From Muricoccus roseus (GTDB lineage: Bacteria; Pseudomonadota; Alphaproteobacteria; Acetobacterales; Acetobacteraceae): a DNA stretch of 64,000 bases. How positions within the stretch are numbered: the first letter of the stretch is position 1; each line of letters opens with the position of its first letter. Positions 46,174 to 56,492 of this stretch are shown here, in pieces. The position numbers were made by a program, and so were the translations under genes. Location: assembly GCF_900141905.1 (NCBI RefSeq), contig NZ_FQZF01000026.1, positions 10,447 through 74,446 of the forward strand. The letters are read 5' to 3'. The notes under the pieces were generated by a model. That model saw only the letters and a list, made by a program, of their open reading frames with translations, made no database searches and was not told the DNA's origin.

Positions 46174-47562
46174 TCATCCCCAGCGGGGCTGGTCGGTGCC
46201 GAGCGGCACGGGCGGGCGGCTCCATTGCGCCGGCGTCTCGGACAGCACGGCCGCATGGCGCACGGTGGCCACCCGCCCGAAAGCGGTATCCCTCTCCTCC
46301 ATCAGCTCCGGCTCGGGCCCGGGCGCCGGCGCGGCGAAGCCTCCCGCCACGCGGCCCAGACCGCGCAGCCAGTGCCCGGTGCGGGCCAAAGAGACCTGCA
46401 CATGCCAGCTTCCCCCTTCCTCCGCGCGGCGCATCAGGGCGGCCAGGGCGCCGAGCGCCATGAGATACCCGGCCCCATGGTCCAGCGCCTGGCAGGGCAG
46501 CGGCTTCGGCGTGCCTGGCGCGCCGGCCGCCTCGGCCTCCGCATCGTTGAAGCCGCTGGCGGTTTGCACCAGCGAATCGAAGCCGCGCCGCCCCGCCCAG
46601 GGCCCGGCCCGGCCATAGGCGCAGAGCGAGACGCAGACGATCCCGGGCCGCAGCGCCGCAACCTCCTCCGGCCCGAAGCCACGCCCGGCCATGGCGCCGG
46701 GCCGGTAGCCCTGGATAAACAGGTCCGCCCCGCGGATCAGGTCCCGCAGCCCATCCCTCCCCGCCTCCTCCCGCAGGTCCAGCGCGGCGGAGCGCTTTCC
46801 CCGGCCGGTATCCACCACCAGGCTGGGAATGGAGGGGAGATGCGGCGCGGTGACCAGCATCACCTCCGCCCCGTGGGCTGCGAGCACCCGCCCGCAGACC
46901 GGCCCGGCGATGATCCGGGTCAGCTCCACCGCCCTCAGCCCGGCCAGCGGCCGGGGCGCGAGCGGCGGGAGGGGCTCGGGCGGCGCATCGCCGATCCGGG
47001 TGATCTCGATCAGCGGCAGGTCGGCCACCGCCCTGCCCTGAGGATGCGCGTCCCATTCCGCAAAGCGCCGCATCATCGCGGCGGGCAGGCCGGCCGCCGC
47101 GGCCGCCTCCTCCAGCCGCGCGGCCTCCCAACCCTCCAGCGCCCGCGCCACGGCGTCGCGCTCATGCGCGGCGCCGAGCAGCGCCAGGAAGCCGTCCCGG
47201 TGATGCGGGAAATTCGTGTGGATGCGGACCCAGCGGCCATCGCCGCAGCGATACGCGCCCGCGATGGCGTCCCAGGGGTCGCCAAGGGGCGCCCCGCCCA
47301 CCCGCATCAGCTGCTCGCTGCGGAACTCCGCCAGTGCGTGGCGCGCCTCAACCAAGACACGCTGGGCGGGCCCGCCACGCCGGTGATGGATGTCCGCCGC
47401 CGCCAGCCCGACCCCGCCAATTCCCGCCATGGCGGCCGCCGCGAGCCGGAAGGAGGAGGGCAACACCGGGTCTGCCCCGGAGAGCCGCGCCCGTACCAGG
47501 GCTCCAGGCGACAGCCCCACCCCCGTCCAAAGTCGCGACAAGACCTGATCCGGCGTGTCCAT
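46174..47562 (-). CDS. CaiB/BaiF-type (family III) CoA-transferase, divergent
   Basis: 462 residues from the ATG at 47562 (DTPDQVLSRLW); the frame stays open upstream through a CCCTG repeat, which is not family-like. The N-terminal half (MAGIGGVGLAAADIHHRRGG, RCGDGRWVRIHTNFPHHRDG) resembles the second half of CaiB proteins; the C-terminal half starts RPLAGLRAVELTRIIAGPVCGRVLAAHGA, the usual N-terminus of the family. This is the two-segment form seen in some alphaproteobacteria. The catalytic Asp normally in a FNDAE-type context may be the Asp in SGFNDAEAEAAG. No CoA-ligase neighbour; substrate unknown. Confidence 0.8.
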   Translation of the reverse strand: MDTPDQVLSRLWTGVGLSPGALVRARLSGADPVLPSSFRLAAAAMAGIGGVGLAAADIHHRRGGPAQRVLVEARHALAEFRSEQLMRVGGAPLGDPWDAIAGAYRCGDGRWVRIHTNFPHHRDGFLALLGAAHERDAVARALEGWEAARLEEAAAAAGLPAAMMRRFAEWDAHPQGRAVADLPLIEITRIGDAPPEPLPPLAPRPLAGLRAVELTRIIAGPVCGRVLAAHGAEVMLVTAPHLPSIPSLVVDTGRGKRSAALDLREEAGRDGLRDLIRGADLFIQGYRPGAMAGRGFGPEEVAALRPGIVCVSLCAYGRAGPWAGRRGFDSLVQTASGFNDAEAEAAGAPGTPKPLPCQALDHGAGYLMALGALAALMRRAEEGGSWHVQVSLARTGHWLRGLGRVAGGFAAPAPGPEPELMEERDTAFGRVATVRHAAVLSETPAQWSRPPVPLGTDQPRWG

Positions 47563-47636
47563 GCGGCAAGGCGAGCATGGAAGCGGACACCCCGCAACGC
47601 GGCCGCACCGCCGCCCAGCCATGCGCCGGCTCCCGC

Positions 47637-47666
47637 CCCTGCCCTGCCCTGCCCTGCCCTGCCCTG
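47637..47666. repeat. (CCCTG)6 pentanucleotide tandem repeat
   Basis: Six perfect CCCTG units in the 253-bp region between the divergent CoA-transferase and EAL genes. Pentanucleotide tracts change length by slipped-strand mispairing. It is noncoding if the starts at 47562 and 47816 are right, and would alter promoter spacing. Confidence 0.9.
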
Positions 47667-47815
47667 ACACAGGCCACAGCGGCTCTGACGCCAGCGTTCG
47701 ATACCGGGGAATTTACGCTTCCTATCCTGTCGCTCGCTTAAACTTGCGCGCAGCATCCGCGCCTCCGGCCACGCCGGGGCGTTTCCCTGCCCGCAAGGGG
47801 CATGAAAGAGGCGGT

Positions 47816-48478
47816 GTGACAGATCAGCGGGTATCTTGTGTCGGCTGCCGGGAGAGCCGCCTGGACTTCCCCTTTACCATGGCCTTCCAGCCCATCATCG
47901 ACCTGCGGGACAGCCGGATCGATTCCCATGAGGCGCTGGTGCGCGGCCCCCAGGGCGAGGGGGCCGGCGTCATACTGGCCAGGCCCAATGCCGTCTATGA
48001 GCCCCGGGCCTGCATCCGCCGCACGCTGGACGCCGCCGCGCGCACCGGCTTTCCGCTCGACCGGCTGACCTTCGAGCTGACAGAGGATGAGCGCATCGCC
48101 GATGTGGGGCACATGCTCTCCATCATCACCGAATACCGTCGCCACGGCTTCGGCATCGCGCTCGATGATTTCGGCACGGGCTATTCCGGCCTGGCCCGCC
48201 TCGCCGCGTTGCGGCCGGACTGCGTGAAGCTCGACCGCGCCCTGGTGAAGGACTGCGACACGGACCGCATCCGCCTCGCCATCGTCGCCAGCATGGTCGG
48301 GCTGGCCTCCGCAATCGGCGTGAAGCTGGTGGCGGAAGGCGTGGAGCGCATCGGCGAGGTCGAGGCGCTGCGCGGCGCGGGGGTGCGCTTCATGCAGGGC
48401 TTCTACTTCGCGCGCCCCCTGTTCGAGGACCTCGTCCCGGAAGCGGAGATCCGCTGGCCCGTCCCCGTTCCGTCCTGA
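47816..48478 (+). CDS. EAL-domain protein with a shortened domain
   Basis: 220 residues from the GTG at 47816, preceded by AAAGAGG. Motifs: MAFQPIIDLRD, DSHEALVRGPQGEGA (EAL, with ExLVR), RLTFELTEDERI, GIALDDFGTGYSGL (DDFG), CVKLDRALVKDC, VKLVAEGVER, FMQGFYFARPL. In BLUF-type EAL proteins about 35-40 residues separate EGAxxVLAR from PNAVYEP, including the metal-binding Asn; here VILARPNAVYEPRACIRRTL joins them directly. No GGDEF or sensor domain. It is either an inactive c-di-GMP binder or impaired phosphodiesterase. Confidence 0.88.
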   Translation: MTDQRVSCVGCRESRLDFPFTMAFQPIIDLRDSRIDSHEALVRGPQGEGAGVILARPNAVYEPRACIRRTLDAAARTGFPLDRLTFELTEDERIADVGHMLSIITEYRRHGFGIALDDFGTGYSGLARLAALRPDCVKLDRALVKDCDTDRIRLAIVASMVGLASAIGVKLVAEGVERIGEVEALRGAGVRFMQGFYFARPLFEDLVPEAEIRWPVPVPS

Positions 48479-48488
48479 CCGCCGCTCC

Positions 48489-51001
48489 TCATTCGTTCCG
48501 CAGCAGCGGTGCCGCCTTGGCGCGAAGGGCGAGAGCCGTGCCCGCATAGCCCATCGCCAGGGTGAGCACGACGCAGAGGATGATCGTGCCGGCCAGCGTG
48601 CCAGGCAGGAAGGTCCAGTCCGCCCGCATCACGAAGCGCGTCACGCCCCAGGAGGCCGCCGTGCCCACCGCCGCGGCGACGATCCCGGCGACGAGGCCGA
48701 GCAGGCCGAATTCCACCAGCCAGGCACGGCGTATCTGCGCCCGCGTCGCGCCGAGCGTCTTCAGCACCACCGCATCCCGGATCCGCCGCCGCTGCCCCGC
48801 GGCCACCGCCCCCGCGAGCACGAGAAGGCCGGAGAGGAGCGTGAGGGCCGCCGTGGAGGACAGCGCGGTGCCGAGCCGGCGCAACAGCGCGCCCAGCGCA
48901 TCCAGCGCGTCGCGCACGCGGATGCCGGTGACGTTGGGGAAGGCATCTGTCACCGCCCGCAGCAGCGAAGCGTCCCGCGCCGGGTCGCCGCGCACCGTGG
49001 CGATATGCGTGTGCGGTGCCGCCTCCAGCATCCCGGGGGAGGCGATCATCGTGAAGTTCAGCCCCAGGCCGCGCCACTCGATGTCACGGGTGGAAGCGAC
49101 GCGCAGGGGGATGTCGCGCCCCAGCACGTTGACGGTGATGGTGGAGCCCGGGCCGGCATTCCAGCCGCGCGCCAGCCGGTCATCCAGGGAGACGAGCGGC
49201 TCGCCCCGGTAATCCGCCGCCCACCATTGCCCCTGCACGATCCGCGTGCCCTCCGGCGGCGTGGCGGCATAGGTCAGGCCGCGGTCCCCGCGCAGGGCCC
49301 AGCGCGTTTCCTCCGTCGCCTGCACTTGCTCCACCGGCACGCCGTTCACGGCGGCGATGCGCGCCCGCAGCGAGGGCACGCGCTTCACCTCCGTCACGCC
49401 CGGAACGGCGCCCGCGACCCGATCGAACTCCGCCGCCTGGTCGGATTGCACGTCGATGAAGAAGAAGGAGGGCGCGGCATCCGGCAGGCTCTCGCTGATC
49501 TGGTAGCGAAGGTTGCCCTGGATCAGCGCGATGGCCGCAAGGGTCGTCAGCCCGATGCCGAGGGAGACGAGCATGAGCGCCGTGGGCGCGCCGGGCCGGT
49601 GCAGGTTGGCGAGACCGAGGCGCAGCGAGGGGCGGCTGCGCGCTGGAATCCGCCGGGCGACCGCCTGCAGGCCCGCCGCGGCGACGCGGAAGAGTCCCAG
49701 CGTCGCCAGCGCGGCCGCGCAGAAGGACAGCGCGAAGAGCGGCCGCTCCGCCGTGCCGACAACCAGCGCCACCAGCAACGCCACCGCGGCGGCATTCGCC
49801 AGGATGAGCCCGATGCGCGGGCGCGCGCCGGCCACGGGCTGGATATTGTCCCGGAACAGCGCGGCGCCCGGAATGTCCTGCGCCCGGCCGAGCGGCCAAA
49901 GCGCGAAGGCCAGGGCGGTGAGCATCCCGTAGGCGGCGGCCAGCGCGAGCGGCAGCGGATAGAAGCCAAGGCGGGGCGGCACGGGCAGCGCATCGGCCAG
50001 CGCTAGGGCCGCCGCCCAGGTCAGCCCGTAGCCGGCCACCAGCCCGATCGCGATGCCCAGCAGGGCCAGCCCGATCACCTGGATTAGATAGGTCGCGAAG
50101 ATGGCGCCGGCCGGCGCGCCGAGGCAGCGCAGCGTGGCGATGGTGCGCCCCCGCTGCTCCAGCCAGGACCGCACGCCGGTGGCGACGCCGATGCCGCCGA
50201 CGAGCAGCGCGGTGAGCCCGGCGAGGACGAGGAAGGAGGCCGCCTGGTCGAGAAAGCGGTTCACGCCGGGCTGCCCCTGCGAGGCCTCCCGCACGCGCCA
50301 GCCGCCATCCGCGAAGGGCTGGTTGCGCAGCGCGGAGGCGAAGGCACGCCCATCCGTGCCCGGCGGCAGCGCGGCCCGGATCTCATAGGTCACGAGGCTG
50401 CCGGGCTGGATCAGCCCCGCCGCGTCCAGCGATGCCAGGGGGATCAGCGCGCGCGGCCCCAGCACCGCCGGGCCGGCCACCTTGTCCGGCTCGGAAACCA
50501 GCCCGCCGCGATAGGCGAAGCGCGCCTCGCCGATCCGCAGCTCGGCCCCGGGCGCGAGGTTGAGGCGCTGCGCCACCAGGGGGTCCATCACCACCGGGGG
50601 CAGGCCGTTCGCCCCGGTGCCGACCGGACCCGGCGGGTCGAGTTCCAGGACGCCATACAGCGGATAGGCGGTATCGGCGGCCTTCAGCTCCACCAGCGTC
50701 CGCTCGCCCGAGGGCGCAACGGCCATGGCGCGCATCAGGACCAGCTCGGCCACGCGCCCGCCCTGCGCCTCGATCCAGGCCCGTGCCTCCGGCGGGAACG
50801 GGCGGGAATTGGCGGCGACCACGTCGCCGCCCAGCAGCCGGGCGCCATCCGCCTCTAGCCCCGCCTCCACCGCGGCGCGCAGGGTGCCCACCGCCGCGAT
50901 GGCGGCCACGCCCAGCGCCAGGCAGGCGAGGACAATCCGCAGGCCCCGCACGCCGCCGCGCAGCTCCCGCCGCGCGAGGCGCCAGCCCAGGCTCCAGTTG
51001 C

Positions 51002-51005
<4 letters not shown>
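48489..51005 (-). CDS. ybbP: ABC transporter permease, FtsX/YbbP family
   Basis: 838 residues with about 10 membrane segments in three groups (near the N-terminus; ~250-450 with [19 protein letters not shown]; ~700-830 with [20 protein letters not shown]). Two large extracytoplasmic domains lie between. The FtsX-type motif is [21 protein letters not shown]. Overlaps the ATPase gene by 4 nt. With it, forms a YbbAP-type complex thought to extract or move lipids or hydrophobic compounds from the inner membrane. Confidence 0.93.
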
Positions 51006-51737
<732 letters not shown>

Positions 51738-51739
<2 letters not shown>

Positions 51740-52397
51740 GGAGGCGAGATTGGGGCGCCGGAGGCTCCTTGTTAGGGGGAGCGCGGGTTTCGTTCTGTGT
51801 CTGAACGGGATGGCCCAGGCGCAGTCCCCGCGCCCCATCCGGCTGCTGATGCTGGGGGACAGCATCACGGCCGCCTATGGCCTCGCCCGGCCGGAAGGCC
51901 TGCCGGCCAAGCTGGAGGCCGCCCTGCGGGCCAGGAGCCGGGCGGTGACGGTGATCGACGCCGGGGTTTCGGGAGACACGACAGCCGGCGGGCGCGCGCG
52001 GCTGGAATGGGCGCTGGCGGAGCGGCCGGATGCGGTGATCGTGGCGCTTGGCGGCAATGACGGGCTGCGCGGGGTCGAGCCCCGCAACAGCCAGGCCAAC
52101 CTCAAGGCCATCCTCGACATGCTGAAGGCGCGGAACCTGCCCACCCTGCTGGCGGGCATGCTCGCCCCGCCCAATCTGGGCGCCGATTACGGCCGGGAAT
52201 TCGCCGAGGTCTTCCAGACCCTCGCCCGCGAGAACCCCGATGTCGTCTTCTACCCCTTCCTGCTGGACGGCGTGGCGGGGGACCCCGCGCTGAACCAGCC
52301 CGACCGCATCCACCCCAACCCGCAAGGCGTTGACGAGATGGTCCGTCGCATGACGCCCGCCGTCGAGACGCTGCTCAGCAAGGTGAGGCCCGCCTAA
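51738..52397 (+). CDS. tesA: SGNH arylesterase/lysophospholipase, TesA-type
   Basis: 219 residues. Signal region RRRLLVRGSAGFVLCLNGMAQA. Block I LLMLGDSITAAYGL (nucleophile Ser), block III VALGGNDGLRG, block V DRIHPNPQG (Asp, His). Periplasmic thioesterase/lysophospholipase. In E. coli tesA is likewise next to ybbA-ybbP. AGGGAG lies 6-11 nt upstream, inside the divergent ybbA coding region. The two start codons overlap by two bases. Confidence 0.92.
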
Positions 52398-52402
52398 GCC
52401 CC

Positions 52403-52939
52403 ATGGTCCGCCTCTTCGTCGCCCTCGCCCTGCCCGAATCCCTTCGGACGCAGCTCTCGATGCTGGCCGGCGGCATCCAGGGCGCGCGGTGGGTTCCACC
52501 CGTGAACTACCACCTCACCCTCCGCTTCATCGGCGAGGTGGAGGGTTGGCGCGCCGACGAGGTGGACGAGGCGCTCTCGGCCATCCGCTGCCGTCCCTTC
52601 GACCTCTGCCTGCGCGGGGTCGGCACCTTCGAGAAGGCCGGGAAGATCCAGACCCTCTGGGTCGGGGTCGAGAAGTCGGAAGGGCTGACGCATCTGCAGG
52701 CGAAGATCGAGACCGCGCTGCAGCGCGTAGGGCTGGACGCCGAGCGGCGCCGCTTCGCCCCGCATGTCACGCTGGCCCGCACCGACCGCGCCCCGCCGGA
52801 CAAGCTCGTCTCCTGGGTGCAGTCGCACAACCTGTTCCGCGCGCCGCCCGTGGCCATGGAGCATTTCACCCTCTTCTCCTCGCGCCTGGGCAAGGAGAAC
52901 CCGGTCTATGTGCCGGAGGTCGAATACGAGCTTGCCTGA
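52403..52939 (+). CDS. thpR: RNA 2',3'-cyclic phosphodiesterase
   Basis: 178 residues with two HxT motifs of the 2H superfamily: NYHLTLRFIGEV and APHVTLARTD. Opens cyclic phosphates on RNA ends to 2'-phosphates; named for LigT/ThpR. Starts 5 nt after tesA and 30 nt before the sirtuin gene. Confidence 0.94.
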   Translation: MVRLFVALALPESLRTQLSMLAGGIQGARWVPPVNYHLTLRFIGEVEGWRADEVDEALSAIRCRPFDLCLRGVGTFEKAGKIQTLWVGVEKSEGLTHLQAKIETALQRVGLDAERRRFAPHVTLARTDRAPPDKLVSWVQSHNLFRAPPVAMEHFTLFSSRLGKENPVYVPEVEYELA

Positions 52940-52969
52940 AGGCTGATCCGACCCGATCTCCGGGAGGAT

Positions 52970-53680
52970 ATGGCCCCTCCAAAGATCGTCATCCTGACCG
53001 GCGCCGGCATTTCCCGCGAATCCGGCCTGCACACCTTCCGCGACGCGGACGGCATCTGGGCCCGCCACCGCATCGAGGATGTGGCGACGCCCGAGGCCTT
53101 CGCCCGCGACCCCGCCCTGGTGCAGGGCTTCTACAACGCCCGCCGCGCCCAGCTGCGCGACCCGTCCCTGCGCCCGAACGCGGCGCATGAGGCGCTGGCG
53201 GAGCTGGAAGCGCGCTGGCCCGCCGACTTCCTTCTCGTCACCCAGAATGTGGACGACCTGCATGACCGCGCGGGCTCGAAGCGCCTGGTCCATATGCATG
53301 GGGAACTCGCCAAGGCGCGCTGCCTGCATTGCGCGGCCGTGAGCCACGCGCCGGGCGACCTCACGGCCGAAACGCCCTGCCCCGCCTGCGGCCGCGCCGG
53401 CGGGATGCGCCCGCATGTCGTCTGGTTCGGCGAGATGCCGCTGGAAATGGAGCGCATCGGCGCGGCGCTCGAGGGATGCGACCTCTTCGTCTCCATCGGC
53501 ACCTCCGGCGCCGTCTATCCTGCGGCCGGCTTCGTGCGGGAGGTACGCCACCGCGCCGACACGCTGGAGCTGAACCTGGAGCCCAGCGAGGGCAGCCATC
53601 TCTTCGACGAGGCGCGCCACGGCCCCGCCACCCAGCTCGTGCCCGCCTTCGTGCGGGAGATGCTGGCGAAATGGGGCTGA
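52970..53680 (+). CDS. cobB: NAD-dependent protein deacylase (sirtuin, class III)
   Basis: 236 residues. GAGISRESGLHTFRDADG (NAD site), TQNVDDLHDRAGS (catalytic Asn-Asp), VHMHGEL (catalytic His), and zinc Cys pairs CLHCAA and CPACGR. The YNARRAQ segment has the Tyr and Arg (Y-x2-R) of class III sirtuins that favour succinyl/malonyl-lysine. MRPHVVWFGEMP follows. The next gene begins inside its last codons. Confidence 0.95.
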   Translation: MAPPKIVILTGAGISRESGLHTFRDADGIWARHRIEDVATPEAFARDPALVQGFYNARRAQLRDPSLRPNAAHEALAELEARWPADFLLVTQNVDDLHDRAGSKRLVHMHGELAKARCLHCAAVSHAPGDLTAETPCPACGRAGGMRPHVVWFGEMPLEMERIGAALEGCDLFVSIGTSGAVYPAAGFVREVRHRADTLELNLEPSEGSHLFDEARHGPATQLVPAFVREMLAKWG

Positions 53681-54324
53681 TCCGCCCCGCCCCGCCCGCC
53701 GCGCCACCCGGCACGCCCGCCCGCGACCCCGGCCTGCGACCCGGGGCGGAAATGGCGGAGGCCGCCGCGGCCGCCAGCGCCTGCACCCTCTGCGCGCCCC
53801 ATCTGCCGCTCGGCCCGCGCCCGATCCACCAGCTGCACGCCCAGGCGCGGATCGTCATCACCAGCCAGGCGCCCGGTACCAAGGCGCATCTCTCCGGCAT
53901 CCCGTTCGAGGACGCCTCCGGCGAACGGCTGCGCGACTGGCTCGGACTGGGCAAGGACCGCTTCTACGACCCGACCCTGGTCGCCATCATGCCGATGGGC
54001 ATGTGCTACCCCGGCCGCGAGCCGCGCGGCGGCGACCGGCCGCCCCGCCCGGAATGCGCGCCGCTGTGGCACCCACGCCTCCTGCCCCTCTTCGCCGCCC
54101 CACGGCTGCGCCTCCTCGTCGGCGCCCATGCGGTGCGATTCGTGCTCGGGCGCGGCATGCCCTTCGCCGAGCGCATCGAACGCTACGCGGAAACCCTACC
54201 GATGCACTTCCCCCTGCCCCACCCGTCCTGGCGCACGCTCGTCTGGGCGAAGCGGAACCCCTGGTTCGATACCGAGGTCATCCCCGCCCTGCGCCGCGAG
54301 GTGGCGCGGGCGCTGGGGGATTGA
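53671..54324 (+). CDS. Uracil-DNA glycosylase-superfamily protein (COG1573-like)
   Basis: 217 residues; the ATG at 53671 overlaps the sirtuin gene by 10 nt. ACTLCAPHLPLGPRPIHQL, the superfamily motif ITSQAPGTKAHLSGIPF (motif A, GQAPG-like), IMPMGMCYPGREP, and the motif LPLPHPSWR (the B-motif His). Conserved Cys in CTLC, MCYP and PEC are in the places for a [4Fe-4S] cluster as in UDG families 4/5, but the set is incomplete by eye. May be a DNA repair enzyme; activity not assured. Confidence 0.85.
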   Translation: MGLIRPAPPAAPPGTPARDPGLRPGAEMAEAAAAASACTLCAPHLPLGPRPIHQLHAQARIVITSQAPGTKAHLSGIPFEDASGERLRDWLGLGKDRFYDPTLVAIMPMGMCYPGREPRGGDRPPRPECAPLWHPRLLPLFAAPRLRLLVGAHAVRFVLGRGMPFAERIERYAETLPMHFPLPHPSWRTLVWAKRNPWFDTEVIPALRREVARALGD

Positions 54325-54624
54325 TCCTGGCGGGGTTTGTTCTTCGCTGTTGGTCTGTCCTGGGAAGAGGGAGAAGGAATTCTGCCTCCCCCCAGGTCCC
54401 TCACCATCATCTTTTTCTAGAAGCTTGGAATCACTCGGCTGACGGTGCGCCTCGGGTCATGGACCCGAGGCGACTGCAACGGCAGGAAACGCGCCCAGTA
54501 ACCCGAGACCCCTTCGATCATCGTATCCACGGCAGTCAGACGGGGTTCCAAGGGGCTCAGGCCCTTGGCGGGTTGAGGGCGGAGCCCTCAAACGCGAAGC
54601 CCTGAAAACCTCCGGAAGGACAGC
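54325..54624. repeat. Hairpin-rich intergenic region, possible REP-type element
   Basis: 300 bp without a gene. Three inverted repeats: a perfect 11-bp stem with a 3-nt loop (54448-54472), a CCAAGGG/CCCTTGG stem at about 54548-54566, and a perfect 8-bp TTGAGGGC/GCCCTCAA stem with a GGA loop (54573-54591). The 54540-54600 part resembles the short GC-rich palindromic modules often found between genes of Acetobacteraceae. Relatively AT-rich patch at 54405-54430. The first hairpin could terminate the sirtuin/UDG unit, but has no U-tract. Confidence 0.55.
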
Positions 54625-55599
54625 ATGAACCGCGCCGCGCTTCTCCTCCTCATCGGAATCGCATGGCCACTCCGGGCGGAGCCGCTCGACCGGGTGGAGG
54701 CGATGGATTTCCTCGTCCAGTCCGCCTGTTTCGACGAGGCCGATCGCCCGCTTCGGGGCCGGCTGCCGTTCGAGCTCGGCTGTGACCAGCGCCGCCCCAT
54801 GCGCCAGGGAGAAGTGCTCGCCTGGCGCAAGACCGACTGGCCCGGCACCGCCCATGCCGCCGCCCAGCCGGAGGGCTACATGGCCTCCGACGCCGTGCTG
54901 GGCCGTTTCGCGGGGCAGGAGGCGGCGATCCAGACCTTCGATGTCGGCGGCGGATCGCTCGCCTTCGGGCGGCTGGACCCGATGGATGGCGGCCAGGTGG
55001 CGGTGCTGGGCCCGCTGGGCGCCGATTTCGTGGTCACGCAGGATGGCGGGAAGCCGAGCCGGCTCCAGTGGTTCCTCTCCCCGGATTGCCGGCCCGGGGC
55101 GGCGCCGGCCGCGGGCTGGCTCATCTTCGGCCCGGATGTGCCGCGCGGCCTATGGGCGCAGCGCGTGGCGCGGCTGCGGATCGCCGATGCGCCCGACGCC
55201 TGCCCCACGGCCTTCGATTCCGCCCTGACCCGCTGGCGGCGCGAGACGATGCGTCTGCCCGTCCGCTTCCACGACGATGCGCGGCCGCGCGAAGTGAAGA
55301 TGGATGTGATCGTCTCCGAGCATTATGGCGGCGCGACCATCGCCGATGCCTGGCACCTTGAGCGCTTCTGGCACGCGCGCGGGCTCGGCATGGTCCGGTG
55401 GGAGCGCTGGGACCAGGCCGCGCATGTGCCGCGCACCCCGGAGCGGGCCGCCTGGTTCGCGGAGACGGGCCGCTGCGGCTCCGTGCCCTTCTCCACCGCT
55501 CCCGGCCCCGGCTGGGCCATGGTGGACTGCCGCAGCTGGACGAACTTCCGGCGCCCGAGGCCGAACGAGAACCTGCGCCCGATCCCTTGGCCGCCCTGA
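54625..55599 (+). CDS. Secreted protein of unknown function
   Basis: 324 residues. Signal peptide NRAALLLLIGIAWPLRAEP with likely cleavage after LRA. Mature part has Cys at SACFDE, ELGCDQ, SPDCRPG, DACPTAF, TGRCGSVP and VDCRSW, an even number suggesting periplasmic disulfides. VMDFLVQ-type N-terminal helix (VEAMDFLVQSACFDE) and a C-terminal Trp-rich part (WHLERFWHARGLGMVRWERW). No family recognised. GGAAGG precedes the ATG. Alone between a hairpin region and a convergent gene. Confidence 0.8.
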   Translation: MNRAALLLLIGIAWPLRAEPLDRVEAMDFLVQSACFDEADRPLRGRLPFELGCDQRRPMRQGEVLAWRKTDWPGTAHAAAQPEGYMASDAVLGRFAGQEAAIQTFDVGGGSLAFGRLDPMDGGQVAVLGPLGADFVVTQDGGKPSRLQWFLSPDCRPGAAPAAGWLIFGPDVPRGLWAQRVARLRIADAPDACPTAFDSALTRWRRETMRLPVRFHDDARPREVKMDVIVSEHYGGATIADAWHLERFWHARGLGMVRWERWDQAAHVPRTPERAAWFAETGRCGSVPFSTAPGPGWAMVDCRSWTNFRRPRPNENLRPIPWPP

Positions 55600-55610
55600 A
55601 GGCCCTGATC

Positions 55611-56492
55611 CTACCGCGCGGAGAGATCGGCCATGACGGCCGGCACCTCGGCCAGAAGCTCCCGCGCCAGGAAGCCGAGCGGGCCGATACGCCGCGCGAG
55701 GCGATGCCCCGCCTCGGCATGCAGCCAGACCGCCCAGGCGGTGGCCTGCATCGGCGGCGTGCCGCGGGCGAGCAGCCCGGTGACGATCCCGGCCAGGGTG
55801 TCGCCGGAGCCGGAGGTGGCCAGGCCCACAAGCCCGTGGTCGCAGAACAGGGCCTGGCCGTCCGGCGCGACCACCCAGGTCTGTCCGCCTTTCATGGCCA
55901 CCACGGCGCCCAGCACCGCCGCGGCACGCCGGGCCGCCGTCAGCGGATCGGCGGAGACCTCCTCCTTCGGGATGCCGAGGATGCTCGCCATTTCCCCGGC
56001 ATGGGGCGTCACCACGCTCCGGCCGGCATGGCGCCGCAGGGCTTCGGGGCGTGCCGCGAGGTCGCTCAGCGCACCGGCATCCAGCACAACGCCGAGGCCG
56101 GGTTCGATGCCGCCGAGCAGGGCGCCGACCAGCGCCTCCGCTCCCTCGCCCGGCAGGCCCGGCCCGATCAGCAGCGCGGCGCAGGCGCCGAGCCGCGGCA
56201 CCAGCGCGCGGGCGGCCCCCGGCCCGATGCAGCCGTCCTCCGTCTCATCGAGGGCAATCACCAGCGCCTCCGGCATCGCCATGGCCAGATGCGGCGCCAT
56301 GGACCGCACGGTGGCGAGGCGCAGCTTGCCCGCGCCGGCGCGCAGCGCGGCCTCCCCCGCCAGCAGCACGGCGCCAGGCACCTCGGAGCATCCACCGACC
56401 ACCTGCACCGTGCCGCGCTGCGACTTGTCGTCGTCCTGGGCCGGGAAGGGCAGCGGATGCGCCCGGAGCCAGGCCGCGTCGATCAGCGTCAC
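55611..56492 (-). CDS. nnrD: ADP-dependent (S)-NAD(P)H-hydrate dehydratase
   Basis: 293 residues. Single dehydratase domain (ribokinase-like): GGCSEVPGAVLLAGEAALRAGAG, LLIGPGLPG, VVTPHAGEMASILG, VVAMKGGQTWVV, ATSGSGDTLAGIVTGLLA (GSGD with catalytic Asp). Repairs hydrated NAD(P)H. The epimerase domain (NnrE), often fused, is missing and must be elsewhere. Overlaps the upstream phosphatase gene by 4 nt. Confidence 0.93.
   Translation of the reverse strand: MTLIDAAWLRAHPLPFPAQDDDKSQRGTVQVVGGCSEVPGAVLLAGEAALRAGAGKLRLATVRSMAPHLAMAMPEALVIALDETEDGCIGPGAARALVPRLGACAALLIGPGLPGEGAEALVGALLGGIEPGLGVVLDAGALSDLAARPEALRRHAGRSVVTPHAGEMASILGIPKEEVSADPLTAARRAAAVLGAVVAMKGGQTWVVAPDGQALFCDHGLVGLATSGSGDTLAGIVTGLLARGTPPMQATAWAVWLHAEAGHRLARRIGPLGFLARELLAEVPAVMADLSAR

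Noticed and set aside
47563-47670. CoA-transferase extended through the CCCTG tract
   Set aside because: The added Gly/Arg/Gln-rich residues are simple repeat translation; CaiB-like sequence begins after 47562. Kept as a caveat because a coding repeat would be phase-variable.
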